Origin: Pseudobdellovibrionaceae bacterium
Lineage (GTDB): Bacteria > Bdellovibrionota > Bdellovibrionia > Bdellovibrionales > Bdellovibrionaceae
Direction: 5' to 3'
DNA: 64,000 bases
Assembly (NCBI GenBank): GCA_019637955.1
Contig: JAHBUS010000001.1
Coordinates: 1 to 64,000 of the forward strand
The position numbers and the translations under genes were made by a program. The notes beneath the pieces were generated by a model. The model was not told the DNA's origin. It saw nothing but the letters and a program-made list of their open reading frames with translations, and searched no databases. The stretch's first letter is position 1. Each line of letters starts with the position of its first letter. Of the stretch, positions 49,959-59,909 are shown one piece after another.

Positions 49959-50402
49959 ATGCTCGGAGCACGCCTTTTACTATGCGGATCGTTGTGCCAC
50001 GGCTCAACGATCAAGAGTCCCAATCCGAAAAACCATGAAACGTGGTTCATCTTTATCATCGTGACCGCTTTGGTCGCGTTCGTCTTTCACGCGCAAGCGT
50101 TCGGCGCAACACGAATCCCCGGTGCAGATGCCAGCGACAAGTTGGAAGCGGCCGGAACGCTGCTCAGGATTGTCGATTCGGTTCTGTTCTCATGGGGCGC
50201 CAGGATCTTCGCCGGTCTCTGCGTGATGTCGGCAGGATGGAACCTTAAAGAACAGCGTTTCGGAATCGCAGTCCTTTGCGTGGTCGCGGCCATCGTACTC
50301 GGCACCGCACCCACCTGGGTCAAAAACATTTTCGACATTGGTGGCGGTGGCGGCGTCTTCTCTCAAACCGTTCAACAAAGCCGGGAGTTCCTGAGTGCAT
50401 AA
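49959..50402 (+). CDS. Pilin-like (TraA/VirB2) subunit
   Basis: A 147-residue protein with a long leader, a hydrophobic stretch (WFIFIIVTALVAFVFHAQAFGA) that would be cleaved after AFGA, and two further helices separated by a short basic loop (GWNLKEQRFG). This is the VirB2/TraA pilin plan. It is placed just before the TraL/VirB3 gene. Glycine-rich C-terminus. Confidence 0.65.
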   Translation: MLGARLLLCGSLCHGSTIKSPNPKNHETWFIFIIVTALVAFVFHAQAFGATRIPGADASDKLEAAGTLLRIVDSVLFSWGARIFAGLCVMSAGWNLKEQRFGIAVLCVVAAIVLGTAPTWVKNIFDIGGGGGVFSQTVQQSREFLSA

Positions 50403-50709
50403 GCAGGAACTTCTCAAAGCGCGCCATTCTTCGCTCGTCAGTCAGACCATCGACTCGCCAATCATGGTTTTCGATTTCTGGGAACTTGGAGACGTGTTTG
50501 TGGCTTTGTTCATCATCTTGATCTTCGGGGTTCTGTTCTACTCGTGGATCACGATGTTCACACTGCTGGTTCTGTGTCTGGGCGCGGGTCCGGCCATCAA
50601 GAAGAAGTACCCGAAAGGGATCTTCTTCCACTGGCCGTATGCGCGCATCCGTATGCAGCTCCCTGGCCTCACAAATCCGCGAGGGAACGCGCGGCGATTC
50701 TCAGACTAA
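50395..50709 (+). CDS. traL: TraL/VirB3-like membrane protein
   Basis: A 104-residue protein with two close helices (DVFVALFIILIFGVLFYSW, then FTLLVLCLGAGPAI) and a C-terminal GIFFHWPYARI segment that matches the TraL/VirB3 family. GTG start overlaps the pilin gene by 8 bp. First of the conserved TraL-E-K-B-V-C order. Confidence 0.75.
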   Translation: MHKQELLKARHSSLVSQTIDSPIMVFDFWELGDVFVALFIILIFGVLFYSWITMFTLLVLCLGAGPAIKKKYPKGIFFHWPYARIRMQLPGLTNPRGNARRFSD

Positions 50710-50750
50710 GAAAGGACAAAAATGGAAACGACAAACCAAACGGAGGACCT

Positions 50751-51008
50751 ATGGAAAATGGAACTGAAAGAAAAGACGAAAAGCAACCCAAACGCTTCGA
50801 GCGAAAGCCGCGTTTCGATATGCGCGCGAAACTTTCGCGCGATGGTCGCTACTGGATTATCGAGCGCGTGGAGACGTGGATTCTTCCCGCTAATTATCTT
50901 TCTGCGATCAGCCGCAATCACGCTCTCGAAAAGAATCAAACCGCTGCTCCAGGAGCGGACGAAAAACCTAAGAAGAAAGGCAAACGAGATGCTGACAGCA
51001 ATGGATAA
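50751..51008 (+). CDS. Small basic protein between traL and traE
   Basis: An 85-residue protein (MENGTERKDEKQPKRFERKP, then AKLSRDGRYWIIERVETW). ATG follows GGAGG. It overlaps the TraE start by 20 bp. The compact middle segment RDGRYWIIERVETWILPANY looks folded, flanked by charged tails. Unknown role; a longer frame at 50722 in another phase is its shadow. Confidence 0.55.
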   Translation: MENGTERKDEKQPKRFERKPRFDMRAKLSRDGRYWIIERVETWILPANYLSAISRNHALEKNQTAAPGADEKPKKKGKRDADSNG

Positions 51009-51699
51009 GGGCATCGAGGCCGCCCAGGTCGCGACCCCGCCGGTTGGCGTCTATCAAGGCGTCGATTTGCGGGTACTGCCCAAGTTCATCGCTTTCAAAG
51101 CCGCCATGCTGAAGCAACGGATGACGCTTCAGTATGTCCTCGCGATTCATCTCGCGGCCTTCGCCATGAACTTTGCGGTCTCGCGATACGAGATTCACGG
51201 GCTTGAGAAGAAGCTGCGCGAGAAGGAATACATTCTCGCTCCCGGAGTGATGGACTTCACACCGGCATCTCCTCAAGCAGTTTCAGACTCGTATGTGGTT
51301 AACGCCGCCATGACTTTCCTGGGGATGCTCGGGAACGTCAACGCAGCCAACATCGACGAGCAGTACAAGCGATTAGCGTCCTTCATGAGCGCAGAGCTCG
51401 CCATCCAGTTTGAGGAAGAAGCGCGCGAATGGCGGGAAACCGTAAAGCACGAAAACATTTCCGAGATTCTGCGAATCACGGATCGCGAAGTCGTCTCGGG
51501 CGAAAACGGTTTCTACAAAGTGACCGCGATTGCCCAGCGTGAACGCTACTCCAACGCCGAAAGTCTCGGTCATGTCGATGAAGTCATCGAAATGAATATG
51601 CGACTGGTGGCTCCCACAAAAGGGAAAGAGTGGTTCATGGAAATCACCAACCTCAAGCGCGGACGCGCCGACGGGTTCAAAGCAAAGGGAGGGAAATAA
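50989..51699 (+). CDS. traE: TraE/VirB8-like T4SS protein
   Basis: A 236-residue inner-membrane protein with one helix (LQYVLAIHLAAFAMNFAV, about 45-62) and a periplasmic domain with the VirB8/TraE fold pattern (MTFLGMLGNVNAANIDEQYK, then NISEILRITDREV). Start ATG 50989; an upstream extension to 50722 overlaps the preceding gene and is not used. Confidence 0.75.
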   Translation: MLTAMDKGIEAAQVATPPVGVYQGVDLRVLPKFIAFKAAMLKQRMTLQYVLAIHLAAFAMNFAVSRYEIHGLEKKLREKEYILAPGVMDFTPASPQAVSDSYVVNAAMTFLGMLGNVNAANIDEQYKRLASFMSAELAIQFEEEAREWRETVKHENISEILRITDREVVSGENGFYKVTAIAQRERYSNAESLGHVDEVIEMNMRLVAPTKGKEWFMEITNLKRGRADGFKAKGGK

Positions 51700-51700
51700 T

Positions 51701-52588
51701 ATGGTCAGTAGAGAATCAATGGGTATTGACGCAGGCTTGACCTTCGATCTCGAAGGCGTCAAGTCTGTCTTACAAAAGGCCCTCGTCGTAGCGGCCTTGA
51801 TCTTATATTTTGGCTTCGTCGTCGTCCTCGTCGGACTTCTTCTCGTGGGACGTGCGGAGGCCAAAACTGTCGCTTACGGCTCCGGCACGGAACAGGTGCG
51901 AATCAAGTACGGCGTACCGACGATCTTTCGATTTCAAAAGGCCGTGCAGACCATCACGGGTGCAGGCCGTCTTCAAGTCGAACCGGCGAATAAAGTCGAT
52001 CCGAGCTACAAAGTCTTGAGCGTGACGCCGCGATTTACGAACGGAGTCAACGAGGTGACGTTTTTTCTCACCGACAACTCGGTAGTGAGAACGAAGATCC
52101 TTGTGAGCCCGAATGATCCTGCGGCGGATACGTTTTACGATTTCAAGTCGCGCGACTCGGCGGACAGCGCCGATAACGAAAACGCTCCGCCGCTCACTGA
52201 AGTCGAGCTGCTCAAGGCCATGTACCGCGACGACAACGTGTCCGGCTACAAAGCGATCCGTACCTCACAAGTCTTTCCGTCAAAAAGCGGCGGCCAGGTC
52301 GAACTCGTTCGGATTTACCAAGGCAATCCCTTCAACGGCTATGTCTTCAAGGTCAAGAACACGAACTGGCGCAAGAATCTCGAAATCGACGTCCGGCACA
52401 TCACCGTCGGAAACCCGAGCATGGCGATTCTTTCTCAGAGCGACGAAACGACCCTTTACCCCAAGGGTAAGGGTGTGAATGAGACCTTTGTTCGCGTCGT
52501 CGCGAAAAACACGGCTTCTAGCCGCGACGTGATCCTCGCGATGGAATCCGAGGAGGCGGCCGCCGCGAAATCCAAAGGAGGAGATTGA
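51701..52588 (+). CDS. traK: TraK/VirB9-like T4SS protein
   Basis: A 295-residue protein. A hydrophobic segment (ALVVAALILYFGFVVVLVGL, about 27-48) leads to a beta-rich periplasmic domain with the TraK-type strand DNSVVRTKILVSP and IDVRHITVGNPSMAILSQSD. Its place between traE and traB supports TraK. Contributes to the outer-membrane core complex. Confidence 0.75.
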   Translation: MVSRESMGIDAGLTFDLEGVKSVLQKALVVAALILYFGFVVVLVGLLLVGRAEAKTVAYGSGTEQVRIKYGVPTIFRFQKAVQTITGAGRLQVEPANKVDPSYKVLSVTPRFTNGVNEVTFFLTDNSVVRTKILVSPNDPAADTFYDFKSRDSADSADNENAPPLTEVELLKAMYRDDNVSGYKAIRTSQVFPSKSGGQVELVRIYQGNPFNGYVFKVKNTNWRKNLEIDVRHITVGNPSMAILSQSDETTLYPKGKGVNETFVRVVAKNTASSRDVILAMESEEAAAAKSKGGD

Positions 52589-52589
52589 T

Positions 52590-53864
52590 ATGCAGATGGA
52601 TAACGTCATCTCACAGATCAAAACCTTCGATTGGAAAAAGCACCAAGAGCGGATTAAGGATCTCGCGCAGAAAAAGCCGATTGTCGTTGGCCTCGTCGTT
52701 ATTGGGATTCTTTTCGTTATCAACTTGGTCGGCATTGGCGAGCAGAACGAAAGCCGGATTGTCGAACGTGGTGCGACCATCGACTTTCAGAAAGGTCGAA
52801 TCCTTAACGACCGCGAAAGCACGTTCTACTATGGAAAGGAGCGCCTTCTTTCGCAGAAGGCTCAGTCCATGATGGACGGTCAGGCAAAACTTGAAGCCCG
52901 TCTTGCGGAGCTTGAAAAAAAGCTGCAAGAAGCGGCGCAAAACCCGGTCGTGGGCAAATCCGACGCCGGTCCCGCCGTCGTCGGCCAACCACAGGGCGAA
53001 GGTCTAGGAATCGCGCCTACCGGATTATCGCCCCAGGAGGCCGAAGCCGCGCTTCAGCTCTATGGATCGCCCGGTGGCGCCGTCGGATCGCTTACGATGC
53101 CCCTGAAGGCTCCTGGGCGCATTCAGAGGGCGTCACCCAAAGGGCCTGACCTGATCGCGTTTCCCGTGAAATCGGAAAGCAGGACTGAGGGAGTGATGCT
53201 TCCGTCTGGAAGCTACGTCAAAGCGAAGATCCTCACCGGCGTCGATGTCCCCGAGGGGAAGACCTATCCGGTGCTGATGGTTCTCGATTTCTCGTATGTC
53301 GCACCCAACGATCACAAGATCGACCTCTCCGGCTGCTTCATGATCGCGAAGGCGGAAGGCGATCTCTCCACCGAACGCGTACAGATGCAAGCGACCAAAA
53401 TGAGCTGCGTTTCCAAGAAAGGAAAAATGTTCGAGCGCGAAGTGAATGGATTCATCGCCGACGACAAGGATGGGTCGTTCGCCATGAAGGGCAAAGTGAA
53501 CTCGAAGCAAGGACGAGTTGCGGCGATGGCCTTCATGTCCGGCGTCGTCGAAGGCGTGGGCAAGGCCGTACAAGCCGCGCAAACCACACAAAGCTCGAAC
53601 GCCTTCGGCGGCGGCACCTCGCTTATGACCGGCGACTCTACGAAGTACGCGGTCGCTGGTGGCGCTTCCAACGCCGCAGGTATGGTGGCCCAGTGGTACT
53701 TGCAGCAAGCGCAGAACCTAGCACCGACAGTCGAAGTCGGCTCCGGTCGCGATGTCTGGATCGTGATGAAGGACAAAGTGAATCTCCCCGAAGAATTTTT
53801 CCGCAAAGAAAGGATGGATGGAAATGAAAGTATTTACTCTTATTTCACTCGCGTTCTTGAGTAG
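52590..53864 (+). CDS. traB: TraB/VirB10-like T4SS scaffold
   Basis: A 424-residue protein: N-terminal cytoplasmic tail, one helix (PIVVGLVVIGILFVINLVGI, about 29-48), a coiled coil (LEARLAELEKKLQEA), a Pro/Gly linker, then the VirB10 beta barrel with LPSGSYVKAKILTGVDVPEG and GSGRDVWIVMKDKV. The channel spans both membranes. Overlaps traV. Confidence 0.85.
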   Translation: MQMDNVISQIKTFDWKKHQERIKDLAQKKPIVVGLVVIGILFVINLVGIGEQNESRIVERGATIDFQKGRILNDRESTFYYGKERLLSQKAQSMMDGQAKLEARLAELEKKLQEAAQNPVVGKSDAGPAVVGQPQGEGLGIAPTGLSPQEAEAALQLYGSPGGAVGSLTMPLKAPGRIQRASPKGPDLIAFPVKSESRTEGVMLPSGSYVKAKILTGVDVPEGKTYPVLMVLDFSYVAPNDHKIDLSGCFMIAKAEGDLSTERVQMQATKMSCVSKKGKMFEREVNGFIADDKDGSFAMKGKVNSKQGRVAAMAFMSGVVEGVGKAVQAAQTTQSSNAFGGGTSLMTGDSTKYAVAGGASNAAGMVAQWYLQQAQNLAPTVEVGSGRDVWIVMKDKVNLPEEFFRKERMDGNESIYSYFTRVLE

Positions 53865-54192
53865 CCTTTTCGCTGGCTGCGCGAGCACGAATCAAAAATC
53901 GCTTCTTGAGGAACGCGCCGGCTACGGCGTCACTCCTCCAAACGTCAATCTCTCTGGCTCCGGCCCGGTCAAATACGTCCCGACGAGGGTTCCCGAAACG
54001 GTCATCGTTCCGTGGCTTCACGCCAAGGAGCTGCCGTCGAAAGATTACTTCTGGGGCGCGTGGCTTTCGGTCGTTGTAAAGCCCGAAGCCTGGGAAATGA
54101 AGAAGGTCGAAATCCCCAAGAGCGAGAAGAAGCAAGCCACGAAGCGAACACCCGAAAAACCGAAGCAGCCTCGCCCGAACGGAAAGCCCTAG
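53818..54192 (+). CDS. traV: TraV-like outer-membrane lipoprotein
   Basis: A 124-residue lipoprotein with lipobox SLFAGC and a Pro/Lys-rich tail. It lies between traB and traC as in F. Serves as the VirB7-type anchor of the core complex. The start ATG overlaps the 3' end of traB by 47 bp. Confidence 0.7.
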   Translation: MEMKVFTLISLAFLSSLFAGCASTNQKSLLEERAGYGVTPPNVNLSGSGPVKYVPTRVPETVIVPWLHAKELPSKDYFWGAWLSVVVKPEAWEMKKVEIPKSEKKQATKRTPEKPKQPRPNGKP

Positions 54193-54227
54193 TGATGGAT
54201 CTTGGCTTCAACGAAAGGAGCATTTGA

Positions 54228-56750
54228 ATGTTTGAAAAGACAACCAACCAAATTATCGAATCCACGCTTGCCAGCCGAACGAAATTCGTTCGTGCGCTGT
54301 TCGAGCGCCCAGATTCCTTCGCGAAAATCCTGCCCTACGAAGAATACCTGACTGATGCCGGAATGTTCGTCCTCAAGGATGGCTCGCTCGGCGCGGTCTT
54401 CGAGCTCTCCTTGGCCGAACACGAACCGATGGAAGCCGAAAAGATTGTCAGCGTCGTTGAAGGTCTGAAATCATGGTTTCTATTGCCGGAGCGATGCACT
54501 CTTCAGATCCTCTTCGATCAAGCTCACATTCCAGCGCGCGATCCCGTATGGAATTACGAGACCAGCGGCTTCAAGTTCGCTCATCCGATCTCGGAAGCGA
54601 TCTACAAAGCGCGGCTGGAGACTTTGAAAGGATTCTGCGAAGGCAAACATCGCCTGTCGCCCATGAGACGGAAGGCCCTGCTTTCGATTCGCTATTTTCC
54701 CGAGCGAGAAAATATGAAGTCGATCTTGCAGCTCATGGAACGCGGCGAAGGTCTTCTGTTCAACACGATGAACGCGATGACGATGGAAGCATCGGAGTTC
54801 TCGCAGATTCTCGCGCAGTTCATCGACAGCTCGAAAATCGAGCTCAAGCGCGTGAATGGTGCCGCCCTGGTCGATTTTCTTCGCCGGTTCTTCAACCCCA
54901 AGGAGTACCTAGAACGAGACTTCGCTCCGTTCAATCCACATCTGTCGATCTCAGAGCAGATCGTTTATGCGGGACCGACAGGAAGCCTGGAAGGACTTGA
55001 GCGCGAAGGCATCAAAACTCGAACCATCACGCTCAAGACAAGTCCTCGTCGCGTGATCCCCGGAGGAACGGCGAACTTCCTCGCGCTGAATTTTCCGTTT
55101 CGCCTCTCTCTCAATTTCAGTTTCCCGCGCGCGGCGAAAATCAAAAGCTACTTCGATACGAAGGAGTTCTTTCTTCAGAACAGCCCGAGCGCACGCGCTC
55201 GTCGTCAACAACAAGAACTTAAAGAAATTCAGGAACGCTTGGCGCATGACGAGCGGTGCCTGTTCATGACGTTTTGTGTGATTGTTGAAGGAGAAACTGA
55301 GGAAATCCTCAATCATCGGACACGCGCGATCACGGCCGTCTTTCACAATGACCTCGAATGCGAGGTCATCAAGGAAGAAATGATCGGGTTCGGTCTCTGC
55401 ATGAACAGCTTACCGCTGTTCTATACGCCCGCCGCCGATCATTCGAGTCAGAGATTCATTCGCATCATGAACAAAGACGCCGCGAAGCTCCTTCCGGTTT
55501 TCGATTCCTATAAGGGAATGGAAAACCCACTTCAGCTCTATCTCTCGCGCGAAAACAACTTGGTCCGTTTTTCGTGGGCATCGAATCCGATCTCGAATCA
55601 CGCGGCGATCCTTGGCGATACCGGCTCAGGGAAAAGCAAGTTCGCCCTGGACTGCGTGCAGGCGATCAAGATGAAGGGTCCTTCGGAAGTCGAACCCCTC
55701 GTCTTCGCTATCGACAAACGTGCAAGCTGCGAAGCCCTCTGCCGTGAGTTCGACGGCGATCTGAGCGTGTTCACTCCCAATCGAGAAATGCCGTTTTCCG
55801 CTTTTCGTGGTGTCTTCGACGATGCAAAGGTGCAGTTCCTGACCAAACTGATCCTGACGGCGGTCAAACTCACGAGCACGTCGTTTGAAATGGAGAGCCA
55901 TCACCTCTCAATCGTTTCGCGGGCCTTGAAAGACGCCTATCTTCGCCGCGCGCGCGAGAAAGGGGTTGGTTTTGAGGATGGCGAACTGATCGCGGCGGAT
56001 TCCGGCGAGGAAATATCCGTATCAATGGACGACGTGATTGCGTCGATGTCGGGACTGACCTCCAACGAGGAATTCGAGTCGTTAAAAGAGCAGATCGCGG
56101 ATCTTATCACGCGATTGATGCCATTCTACGGTGACGGGATCTATGCACCGTTTTTCCGAGGAACCGCCAAGAAAAAGAAAACGACGCCGAAACTCCTTTA
56201 TGCTTACGACCTCGAAGCTCTCGACTCCGACGAGACGTTGAAGGTCCTGATGAGCATGAGCGTAATTCACGAAATCATGACGATGATGGGTAAGCCTGAA
56301 AACCTCAAACGCGGCGGTGTCCTTTACATCGAGGAGCTTGGCTGCTTGGGTCGCGACAATCCCATCGTCGGTGAATTCGTTGTGGAAGCCGCCGAGCGTA
56401 TGCGGAAAATGGGATTTTTCCTGATCGGCGTCGCCCCGAATCCACGCGTGTTCTTCGAGACCGAGGCTGGAAAAGCCGTCTGGGGAGCCGCCACGCACTT
56501 CTTCTTCCTGATGATGAGCCCGGATAACGTGCGCTATCTCAAGGAGAATTCATCTCTGCTGGGACCGGCGCCCCTTGAGATCGTGGGAAGTCTCGTCACG
56601 GAGCCTGACGAATATGCGGAGGTCTTCTACACCGACAAGACCGGTACTCAGCAAGGCGCGTTCCGTTACGTCCAGTCCAAGCTCGACCGTTCTGCGAGCG
56701 TCAACAGCGAGAAGGACCGCGCCGCTCTCGAAGCGGAGGCCGCCTCGTGA
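54228..56750 (+). CDS. traC: TraC/VirB4-like T4SS ATPase
   Basis: An 840-residue cytoplasmic ATPase that powers pilus assembly. Walker A is LGDTGSGKSKFALD (about 462-475); Walker B is GVLYIEELGCLG (about 700). The N-terminal half has the TraC/VirB4 platform. Full length for the family. ATG follows AAAGGAG. Confidence 0.9.
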   Translation: MFEKTTNQIIESTLASRTKFVRALFERPDSFAKILPYEEYLTDAGMFVLKDGSLGAVFELSLAEHEPMEAEKIVSVVEGLKSWFLLPERCTLQILFDQAHIPARDPVWNYETSGFKFAHPISEAIYKARLETLKGFCEGKHRLSPMRRKALLSIRYFPERENMKSILQLMERGEGLLFNTMNAMTMEASEFSQILAQFIDSSKIELKRVNGAALVDFLRRFFNPKEYLERDFAPFNPHLSISEQIVYAGPTGSLEGLEREGIKTRTITLKTSPRRVIPGGTANFLALNFPFRLSLNFSFPRAAKIKSYFDTKEFFLQNSPSARARRQQQELKEIQERLAHDERCLFMTFCVIVEGETEEILNHRTRAITAVFHNDLECEVIKEEMIGFGLCMNSLPLFYTPAADHSSQRFIRIMNKDAAKLLPVFDSYKGMENPLQLYLSRENNLVRFSWASNPISNHAAILGDTGSGKSKFALDCVQAIKMKGPSEVEPLVFAIDKRASCEALCREFDGDLSVFTPNREMPFSAFRGVFDDAKVQFLTKLILTAVKLTSTSFEMESHHLSIVSRALKDAYLRRAREKGVGFEDGELIAADSGEEISVSMDDVIASMSGLTSNEEFESLKEQIADLITRLMPFYGDGIYAPFFRGTAKKKKTTPKLLYAYDLEALDSDETLKVLMSMSVIHEIMTMMGKPENLKRGGVLYIEELGCLGRDNPIVGEFVVEAAERMRKMGFFLIGVAPNPRVFFETEAGKAVWGAATHFFFLMMSPDNVRYLKENSSLLGPAPLEIVGSLVTEPDEYAEVFYTDKTGTQQGAFRYVQSKLDRSASVNSEKDRAALEAEAAS

Positions 56751-56800
56751 TGTTCATGCCATGCAGTCAACGCAAAAACCAATTTCGGAAAGGACATGGA

Positions 56801-58129
56801 ATGAAACTAATTTCCTTCGTTGTGATTTTTCTGCTGATGTCGCCGGGCGTTCGCGCCGACGGCGACTTTAGCTATCGAAACCAAAGCGAGTTCAAACCGC
56901 ATGACTACCTGTTCAAGCGGCAGGAACTTCGCCGAGATCCCATCTTCGATGACTACCGTACCGTCGATGTCGGCGTGAATCTTGGGATCGGCTCGGATTG
57001 CGGGCGCGTGGATTTCAAGAGCACACTCCAAGCGAGTCTCAAAAACATCCTCGATAGTCGCTACTTCGGCGACATGGGTAAAGACATCATCGCGGGCTCT
57101 CCGATGCTGCTCGCGTGTTATTTTTCACCAACTTGGTGCAGTATCCTTAAAAGCTCACGTCTTGAAGCGAATTTCATGTCGCAAATGCGACTCAATCAAT
57201 GTTCGCTGATGGACAAGTACACCGATTCGCGCGTGCAGGAATTCTATGAAGAACGTCAGGCTTGCGTTCATCGTGAGATCGACAAAAATGGTGGGAATAT
57301 CGAGACCGCCATGCAGTCCTGTAACTCGGCTCGCGTTTGGGACTCGGACATCGCCAACTGGTCCGGCTCGAAGTACGGCGACAAGACGAGTGCCAATAAG
57401 CTGATCGGAAGTTCGGCTCGCTGGGCGGGCCTGGATACGCCTGCCGCTACCAGCACGTTGAACCTCGTGAAAAATCTCGTCGGCGATACGGTCGTTTCAC
57501 GCGGGAAAGTCTCGGTCGAGTACGGCGACAAACCTTTCGGCATCACCCCACGAACGCATTTGGCCGGTATTGAGCGCGACATCCAAGAGCGGCTGTGCCA
57601 GGGACTTCTCAAGAAGATCGACGCCGCAGGCCCCTACGGGGCTAATGAGGTCATTCGTGCCGCCGATCTGGACGCGGTAACGGGGCTCAAGGATCAGGTT
57701 CTCCTTGACCGCCAGACGCTTCGCAACCTCGCGGTCATGCCTTACCGGGCGCGGGCGCTCTATTGCCAGCGGCTGTCCAATTCGATTGCGGTGGCGCGCT
57801 TCTCTGACGACATGAACCGCTCGCTCGATGTCTTGACGCTTGCGGCTCAAAACCCAAACCTGCCGGAGCGTCGTAAGAAAGAGATCGAGAATAAGCACGA
57901 TCAGCTAAAGAATTCCGTCGATGCCACGCTGGAACTGCAAAAGGAGAAAAATTCTCCGCTGAATGAAATCGTCGCACAGATCAACCAAGAAGGCGACGGT
58001 CTCCACTTAGAACTATCGCGTGAACGGCTCACTCGCGATCAGGTGGAGCTTGAGTCTCATTCGTCACGCACTCGCTTCTTTGACTGCGCCGATGGGGTTC
58101 TCTGCGATCAGCCCGGAGGTGCGCCGTGA
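56801..58129 (+). CDS. traH: TraH-like exported T4SS protein
   Basis: A 442-residue exported protein. Signal peptide (LISFVVIFLLMSPGVRA). The region around residue 65 (GIGSDCGRVDFKSTLQ) resembles the CGGID segment of F TraH, followed by Cys-rich helices (LLACYFSPTWCSIL) and a coiled-coil C-terminus. ATG 56801 with AAAGGA is used; a start at 56747 lacks a signal-like context. Position between traC and traG fits. Confidence 0.65.
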   Translation: MKLISFVVIFLLMSPGVRADGDFSYRNQSEFKPHDYLFKRQELRRDPIFDDYRTVDVGVNLGIGSDCGRVDFKSTLQASLKNILDSRYFGDMGKDIIAGSPMLLACYFSPTWCSILKSSRLEANFMSQMRLNQCSLMDKYTDSRVQEFYEERQACVHREIDKNGGNIETAMQSCNSARVWDSDIANWSGSKYGDKTSANKLIGSSARWAGLDTPAATSTLNLVKNLVGDTVVSRGKVSVEYGDKPFGITPRTHLAGIERDIQERLCQGLLKKIDAAGPYGANEVIRAADLDAVTGLKDQVLLDRQTLRNLAVMPYRARALYCQRLSNSIAVARFSDDMNRSLDVLTLAAQNPNLPERRKKEIENKHDQLKNSVDATLELQKEKNSPLNEIVAQINQEGDGLHLELSRERLTRDQVELESHSSRTRFFDCADGVLCDQPGGAP

Positions 58130-58362
58130 CAGCGGATCTTCAACCCAAAGGCAGGATCGGCCTCAATGAACAGTGGCAATGGGTCTTGGACGGCATTGTT
58201 CTCGAAACTCGCAAGATGCTGCAAATCAAAATTGGCGGTCACTGGATTTTGGGGACGCTCATAAAGTCCAAGGAAGGCGAACTGTTCTGGTCTTCCTGGC
58301 TCGATAGCGTCTCCATTCCCGTGACCTATTTCATCCAGGCACGTTGGCCCAAGGAAGTCTGA
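58126..58362 (+). CDS. Small hypothetical protein between traH and traG
   Basis: 78 residues with short beta strands (QWVLDGIVLETRKMLQIKIG, then HWILGTLI). GTG overlaps the traH stop and follows GGAGG. Soluble; function unknown. Confidence 0.55.
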   Translation: MTADLQPKGRIGLNEQWQWVLDGIVLETRKMLQIKIGGHWILGTLIKSKEGELFWSSWLDSVSIPVTYFIQARWPKEV

Positions 58363-58370
58363 GGAGGACT

Positions 58371-59909
58371 ATGTTTTCAAACAGCGCATACGAAGCCCTT
58401 TATCAGCTCCTTGGACTGAGCCTTCACGCGAAGTTCATCGAGTGGATTACGGGCGAAACATTTTTCAAGATGCTTGTGTTGATGATCTTCGGCGCCGTGT
58501 TTTTCTTCACGTTGCTGAAGTTCGTCTCCCGCTACTTGCCGGGCTCTCTGATCGACCGAAAGCAGATCCCACTTTCGCGGTTCGTGAAGATCGTTGCCTG
58601 TCTCTTCCTGGGGCTGGCGATTCTGCGGGTCGGAACCGATGTCACGGTCAAAGACTTCCAGGGGAAGAGCTGGTCGGATAACAGTTATGTCCGCGCCCAC
58701 GCTAGCGATGTTGAACCCCAATATCGCGTGAGCGTCGTTTTCAATCTGATGAGTCGCACAGCGGAGGAGCTGACAGGCTTGCTCTCCCGTATCATCGACG
58801 GCGTATTTGCGAAGGAAGGAACTTCGCAGCTCACGGCGCCGAATATGTTCTACAAGGCGATCATGTACGCCGGAACCACGACCATTGATGATCCGAACCT
58901 CCGAGACCAACTTCGTTTCTATTCCCAGGAGTGTTTTTCTAAGGTCATTCCGAGCATCGGAGCGATGCAGGGCCGGACTGCCACTGATGAGTTCTTCCGT
59001 GCAAGCGGGAACATCGACCGCGAGCTCTCGGACGTCTCCATCGACCTTGGGGACGGTAAAACAACGAGCTGCTTGGAGGTTAAGGAATCGACGTACAAGC
59101 AGCTTGAAGATTTCTCGCGGGTGAAAACCGAAGGCTTCTTCAAATACCTGCCGTGGACGTCGATTATCGGCGTTGTAGAGGCCCGAAAGTACGATCCGAA
59201 CGCTTTCAAGAATTACGTCGCGGCGGGCGCTCTAGCAAACTTCTACGCCGATCAAAAGGAAAGCCGTCTTGGGCTTCAAAAGGGTGCCGAGATCCCTGGC
59301 GGTGCAGCTCAGACCTTTTCCACGCTTGGCCGTATTATGAGCTGGGATGGGATTCTCGCGATGCTCGGGATGCGTGATGTTCAAGGTGCTTCCGAGGCCG
59401 CCAAGCGGTCGCAGGAGTTCAGCGAACACCTTTCACGAGCCCCACACGTTGCAGGATTTATCCGTATGCTTTTGGTCGCCGCATTTCCGTTCCTCATGTT
59501 CTTTGTGGTCGCCGGAAAGTGGCGCGTCTTGCTGGTGTGGTTCTGGATTTACTTCTCCGTGCTCCTGTGGACGCCGCTTTGGACGCTCCTTTATCACGTC
59601 ATGCTCGGGATCGCGCAGTCGTCGGAGGTTATGGAGCAGTTCGGGAACTTAAACGACGGCGTGTCTCTCTACGCCGCAAGCGTCATTCGTCACCGGATCT
59701 ACTATATGTTCTCGATCTACTCATGGCTTCAGATCCTCGTCGCCTCACTGACGACAGGCTCCGCCTTCATGTTCTTGAAACCCATGCTCGGCGAAACGAG
59801 CGAAGAATCCGCGCCCGAATTTTTAGGTACAGCTCAGGGGCTCGCCGGAACCGCCGTCGATGTTGGGACTGCACGAACCGCAACGGCGGCGGCAAAGGCG
59901 GTTCTATGA
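58371..59909 (+). CDS. traG: TraG N-terminal/VirB6-like membrane protein
   Basis: A 512-residue polytopic protein: helices near 30-50 and 62-83, a soluble segment of about 270 residues, then hydrophobic helices at about 365-420 and 455-480 (LLVAAFPFLMFFVVAG, YSWLQILVASLTTGSAFMF). This is the TraG N-domain layout. The long periplasmic C-terminal domain of F TraG (involved in mating-pair stabilisation and exclusion) is missing. ATG follows GAGGAGG. Confidence 0.78.
   Translation: MFSNSAYEALYQLLGLSLHAKFIEWITGETFFKMLVLMIFGAVFFFTLLKFVSRYLPGSLIDRKQIPLSRFVKIVACLFLGLAILRVGTDVTVKDFQGKSWSDNSYVRAHASDVEPQYRVSVVFNLMSRTAEELTGLLSRIIDGVFAKEGTSQLTAPNMFYKAIMYAGTTTIDDPNLRDQLRFYSQECFSKVIPSIGAMQGRTATDEFFRASGNIDRELSDVSIDLGDGKTTSCLEVKESTYKQLEDFSRVKTEGFFKYLPWTSIIGVVEARKYDPNAFKNYVAAGALANFYADQKESRLGLQKGAEIPGGAAQTFSTLGRIMSWDGILAMLGMRDVQGASEAAKRSQEFSEHLSRAPHVAGFIRMLLVAAFPFLMFFVVAGKWRVLLVWFWIYFSVLLWTPLWTLLYHVMLGIAQSSEVMEQFGNLNDGVSLYAASVIRHRIYYMFSIYSWLQILVASLTTGSAFMFLKPMLGETSEESAPEFLGTAQGLAGTAVDVGTARTATAAAKAVL

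Noticed and set aside
50722-51000. Long N-terminal extension of traE
   Set aside because: It overlaps a better-supported small gene (50751-51008) in another phase, and ATG 50989 gives the expected VirB8-like length.
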